Shown here piece after piece: positions 38,233 to 40,371 of a DNA stretch of 40,371 bases. The position numbers and the translations under genes are program-made. The notes beneath the pieces are model-generated. The model searched no databases. It was not told the origin of the DNA and saw only the letters and a program-made list of their open reading frames with translations. The stretch is from an uncultured Coleofasciculus sp. (GTDB taxonomy: Bacteria > Cyanobacteriota > Cyanobacteriia > Cyanobacteriales > Coleofasciculaceae). Positions within the stretch are counted from its first letter, which is position 1, and each line of letters starts with the position of its first letter. The DNA is taken from NCBI GenBank assembly GCA_937127375.1, contig CAKZMA010000570.1:1-40371 (forward strand), given 5' to 3'.

Positions 38233-38263
38233 GAAAATATGAACGCTACAGAGGACGCCACAG

Positions 38264-38527
38264 ATGCAATATTTCGACAAGTACCAAAACAAAGATTACA
38301 CAGTAGACGAGTTAACTGCCATGCTCAATGGGCAAATAAAGCCTTACCCTCAGGGATGGTACGATTCTGAAGAAGACACACTAGAGTACCTGAATTCAAA
38401 TATTGAGGAAGAGTTTGAAGACGCGATCGCATACCTAAACTCCCCAGATGGAGAAGATGACGAGATTGACTGGTCTCAATTTTCTATGTCGGTTAATAAA
38501 TGGGAAAATTTGGTTAGAACGATTTGA
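38264..38527 (+). CDS. Small strongly acidic protein, 87 aa
   Basis: About 22 Asp/Glu against 5 Lys/Arg (SEEDTLEYLNSNIEEEFEDA; SPDGEDDEIDWSQF), so a net charge near -17. There is no membrane segment. GAGGAC 11 bases upstream is the ribosome-binding site, in a context (AACGCTACAGAGGAC, 38242-38256) repeated before the 39047 gene. The length and charge fit DNA-mimic proteins that phages use against restriction or other DNA-binding host systems, but no family was recognised. Confidence 0.65.
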   Translation: MQYFDKYQNKDYTVDELTAMLNGQIKPYPQGWYDSEEDTLEYLNSNIEEEFEDAIAYLNSPDGEDDEIDWSQFSMSVNKWENLVRTI

Positions 38528-38531
38528 TGAA

Positions 38532-38575
38532 AGTCTTGTGTAGACTAGGTTTTACTGCCTTGGCTACACAAGACT
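38532..38575. other. 12-bp stem hairpin upstream of promoter P2
   Basis: AGTCTTGTGTAG (38532-38543) and CTACACAAGACT (38564-38575) pair perfectly with a 20-base loop. The following bases are A-rich (AAAAAAAA), not T-rich, so it is not a standard plus-strand terminator; the A-run could serve as an UP element for promoter P2. Confidence 0.55.
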
Positions 38576-38596
38576 AAAAAAAATTCCAAAAAACAC

Positions 38597-38625
38597 TTGA
38601 CATCTTTCAACAAGTGCGTTACTAT
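38597..38625 (+). promoter_or_regulatory. Sigma-70 promoter P2
   Basis: TTGACA (38597-38602), 17-base spacer, TACTAT (38620-38625), nearly the same as promoter P1, including TTTCAACA in the spacer and AAAAT after the -10 box. It drives the structured leader and the 58-residue gene. Confidence 0.75.
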
Positions 38626-38631
38626 AAAAAT

Positions 38632-38801
38632 GTGGACAGGAAAACCGCCGCCGGGACAAGAAGCCGGAAAGGGAAAACCCTAAGAGAGCTACGGCTCGAC
38701 CCCTGGGAGCGGTGAAGCAAGCTGGTGTAGCCGTGAGAATAACAGGCAAGCATCTCCTTTACTTGGGCGTTCGCGCCATTGTCGTTAAGGAGATTACGGT
38801 T
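38632..38801 (+). ncRNA. Structured 5' leader or small RNA
   Basis: About 170 bases between promoter P2 and the ATG at 38802 with no ORF of note. Helices by eye: ACCGC (38644-38648) with GCGGT (38709-38713); inside it CCGG/CCGG (38651-38654, 38664-38667), GGG-AAAA-CCC (38671-38680) and GAGC-TACG-GCTC (38686-38697), which has a UNCG-class loop. ACGGCT (38691-38696) can instead pair with AGCCGT (38729-38734). Mutually exclusive pairings and length suggest a riboswitch-like leader or a standalone RNA. No known RNA class was recognised. Confidence 0.55.
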
Positions 38802-38978
38802 ATGTACGAGTTAGAAATTTTTGATGCTGGGTTAAGCGCTTGCACAATGGACGTTGAGTCCTGCCCCGCTGTGGGTGATGTGATTGTCGATGAGTATGGA
38901 ATTGAGATGAAGATTATTGCCATCATTACCATTGACAAAGAGTGCCAGATGGCACAGGTCGAGATTGAGTATTTGTAA
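38802..38978 (+). CDS. Small acidic protein, 58 aa
   Basis: The ATG at 38802 has AAGGAG at good spacing; longer frames upstream would start inside the structured leader. The protein is beta-rich and acidic (MYELEIFDAGLSACTMDVES, then GDVIVDEYGIEMKIIAIITI), 13 Asp/Glu against 2 Lys. No family was recognised. It follows the structured leader, which may control it, and is followed by a terminator. Confidence 0.65.
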   Translation: MYELEIFDAGLSACTMDVESCPAVGDVIVDEYGIEMKIIAIITIDKECQMAQVEIEYL

Positions 38979-38988
38979 TTAATGGGTT

Positions 38989-39010
38989 AGCCCCTCCCTT
39001 AAGGGGCTGA
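38989..39010 (+). terminator. Hairpin after the 58-aa gene
   Basis: AGCCCCT (38989-38995) and AGGGGCT (39002-39008) pair around CCCTTA. The T-tail is missing (GAAAG follows), so termination may be partial. Confidence 0.5.
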
Positions 39011-39046
39011 AAGCTCCACAAATCAACGCTACAGAGGACATAAAAA

Positions 39047-39658
39047 ATGGAATTCGCTACAGTATACGCAAACGTATACGCAAACCAGATCACAGCATTT
39101 GATGCCAAGATTTCCGCATCGGAACAGCACATTCAAGAATTAGAGGAACAGTTAAAGCGCGAGCGCGAACAGTTAGAGCAGCTTCAAAATCACCGCCAGT
39201 TAATCCTTTCTGCTCAGTCTGCTGCTCAGTCTGCATTAGAGCAAGCTGCCAAAGCCTTTAAGATGGCGGACACGGTTGACCCGTCTGGACAGATGGCAAA
39301 TGACTTGCTGGATGCGATCGCATTAGAACGGGAAAATATTGCGCCTACTCCACAGTTGCCCCAATCTGGCGATGATGACACCGAAACTCAGCCAAAACCA
39401 GAGCCGAGTGACAATGGCAACGATCCTATTATCGATGTGGATGTTGAGGTAGAGGAATCGATTAGCGCTCGCGTAGAGCAGGTTAAAACCGCCAATGGCA
39501 ACGGACACGTCAGCGTTGAGGACTTGAACGAATTAACAATCCAGAAGATTAAGCGGTTAGCTAGCTTTAAAAAGGTGTCCGCAAAGGGTAAGCGATGGGA
39601 GATTGCTAACCGCTTAGACGGACTCGTAACTAAGGAGGATTTAGCTACACTGAATTAA
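39047..39658 (+). CDS. Coiled-coil protein with SAP-like C-terminus, 203 aa
   Basis: The ATG follows a GAGGAC site in the repeated context AACGCTACAGAGGAC (39025-39039). Residues 3-14 are coded by a tandem 12-base repeat (GTATACGCAAAC twice, VYANVYAN). Residues 20-75 are a coiled coil (ISASEQHIQELEEQLKRERE). Residues 100-150 are an acidic, Pro-rich linker. Residues 160-203 (EDLNELTIQKIKRLASFKKV then RWEIANRLDGLV) resemble a SAP/HeH DNA-binding module. Probably a DNA-associated or scaffold-type protein; function unknown. Confidence 0.65.
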   Translation: MEFATVYANVYANQITAFDAKISASEQHIQELEEQLKREREQLEQLQNHRQLILSAQSAAQSALEQAAKAFKMADTVDPSGQMANDLLDAIALERENIAPTPQLPQSGDDDTETQPKPEPSDNGNDPIIDVDVEVEESISARVEQVKTANGNGHVSVEDLNELTIQKIKRLASFKKVSAKGKRWEIANRLDGLVTKEDLATLN

Positions 39659-39673
39659 GAATTAAGAGAAAAT

Positions 39674-39695
39674 CACCCAGCTTTAAGGCTGGGTG
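39674..39695. terminator. Bidirectional terminator
   Basis: CACCCAGC (39674-39681) and GCTGGGTG (39688-39695) pair around TTTAAG between two convergent genes. The minus-strand side continues into ATTTTCTCTT, so it ends minus-strand transcripts best. Confidence 0.65.
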
Positions 39696-39702
39696 CGAAT
39701 GG

Positions 39703-40137
39703 TTACTGAGCCGCAATTCTTCGTAGATTTGCGGCTTTTGCTCTTAATTGATTGGCTTTCCCTGAATTACCCTTTTCTTCAGCTTCATCAGCTTCAGCTT
39801 CAAGCGCTTCAGCAGCGGAAATCAAATCTTCTCTATCGCCCATAGATAATCTAAGTTTTTTGGTAGATGACACCTTACAGTAGTCCGTTGGCTCCAGTGG
39901 AAGCTTTAATCCGCCAAACAAGCGGCGAATGCTCCTGATATTTAAGGGTTTTTCTCCCTGGAGCGCTTTAGAAACCGTTGCTCTATCCAGACAAGCCTCT
40001 AGAGCAATTTGTTCCTGCGAGAGATTATTCTCTTGAGCGATAAGATTCTCCAGTTTTTCTAGACCTTTTGAAGATAAAACATAGCCACGCATTCCCTTAA
40101 TTCCCTTGGAATAATCAACAAAATCATCAATTGCCAA
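39703..40137 (-). CDS. HTH transcription regulator, 144 aa
   Basis: Residues 25-70 (GLEKLENLIAQENNLSQEQI, ALEACLDRATVSKALQGEKP, LNIRSIRRLFGGLKLPLEPT) form the HTH typical of cyanobacterial XRE-like regulators with an LDRATVSK recognition helix and an LF..L.L.LE..DY tail. The C-terminal 50 residues are a charged helix (EDLISAAEALEAEADEAEEK). It is divergent from the last gene of the window, with ATAAT/ATTAT half-sites in the 24-base gap, so it may control that gene. Confidence 0.8.
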   Translation of the reverse strand: MAIDDFVDYSKGIKGMRGYVLSSKGLEKLENLIAQENNLSQEQIALEACLDRATVSKALQGEKPLNIRSIRRLFGGLKLPLEPTDYCKVSSTKKLRLSMGDREDLISAAEALEAEADEAEEKGNSGKANQLRAKAANLRRIAAQ

Positions 40138-40161
40138 AAATCAACATAATCTACTGACATT

Positions 40162-40371
40162 ATGGCGCGATTCATTCATTCTGGAGGGATAGTCAATCAT
40201 CAAAACAAAATGACAGAAATTGTTAACCCTGTAATCGGGACTAGCACACAAGAGGCGCTCGCAGTAGCACAGACCGTGTTTGCGGATACTCGAATTAATT
40301 GGAGTGTTGTGAACAGTAACGCGGCTGAAGTCACCATGGACTTAGTGGGCATTTCTGTTAGTTCGGGTCAC
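40162..40371 (+). CDS. Partial gene at the right edge
   Basis: From the ATG at 40162 the frame reads MARFIHSGGIVNHQNKMTEI, then VNPVIGTSTQEALAVAQTVF and on to the end of the window without a stop; a second in-frame ATG at 40210 is the alternative start, but neither has well-placed Shine-Dalgarno sequence (GGAGGG lies inside the longer form). No family was recognised from 70 residues. Confidence 0.5.
   Translation, partial: MARFIHSGGIVNHQNKMTEIVNPVIGTSTQEALAVAQTVFADTRINWSVVNSNAAEVTMDLVGISVSSGH

Noticed and set aside
38632-38801. Leader as the guide RNA end of a TnpB element
   Set aside because: The stretch GGTGAAGCAAG recalls sequences at tnpB ends, but no TnpB reading frame precedes it and no matching end was found.

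Overview
The window looks like most of a temperate, contractile-tailed (myovirus-type) phage or phage-plasmid of a cyanobacterium, probably a filamentous one. The cyanobacterial assignment rests on the many copies of the HIP1 octamer GCGATCGC. A sister octamer, GCGAGCGC/GCGCTCGC, is even more frequent (about 85 copies by hand count), and a palindromic repeat built on ACTACGGATATCCGTAGT is scattered both between and inside genes. No tRNA, rRNA, CRISPR array, integrase or endolysin was recognised. Both ends are open; the last gene runs off the right edge.

Layout. 51-997: small leader genes, two with membrane segments. 1046-9350: packaging and head (small and large terminase, DUF1073-type portal, DUF2213 protease/scaffold, cement protein, DUF2184-type major capsid, minor head protein). 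9347-11763: a cassette inserted in the head/tail region, holding an effector-like protein with a phage-type NPNQPRD..GRWT linker, a displaced GNAT-acetyltransferase half with the same N-terminus, a small partner protein and a convergent HTH repressor. 11821-19265: tail genes (completion protein, Gp37-like terminator, sheath, tube, assembly chaperone with a -1 frameshift, tape measure, gpU/gpD-like hub). 19283-20951: a second, intact effector-GNAT gene with its own partner.

20948-24821 (minus strand) is a compact operon unlike the phage late genes: HTH protein, several small membrane proteins, a membrane-anchored P-loop ATPase and an HNH nuclease, preceded by three iteron-like repeats. 25077-31040 is a mosaic of small divergent regulatory units (HTH or ribbon-helix-helix proteins with operator-like inverted repeats), an annealing/recombination-like protein, and a minus-strand tail-fibre cassette under its own HTH gene. 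31187-39658 (plus strand) is the early region: an initiator-like gene carrying iteron-like arrays inside its coding sequence (as in lambda O), a helicase-loader-like gene, a DUF5131 protein, a 1336-residue fusion of three DNA methyltransferase domains and a ParB-like domain, a sigma-region-4-like protein, and small acidic proteins behind two near-identical strong promoters, one with a long structured leader. 39703-40137 is another HTH regulator.

The most unusual items are (1) the duplicated-head effector/GNAT cassettes with conserved small partners, (2) the C5-methylase / N6-methylase / ParB / D12-methylase fusion, (3) the GCGAGCGC octamer excess, which is absent from the effector cassettes, and (4) the in-frame palindromic repeats that sit between domains of several proteins. 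All functional calls come from reading the translated sequence for motifs and family resemblance; no database search was run.
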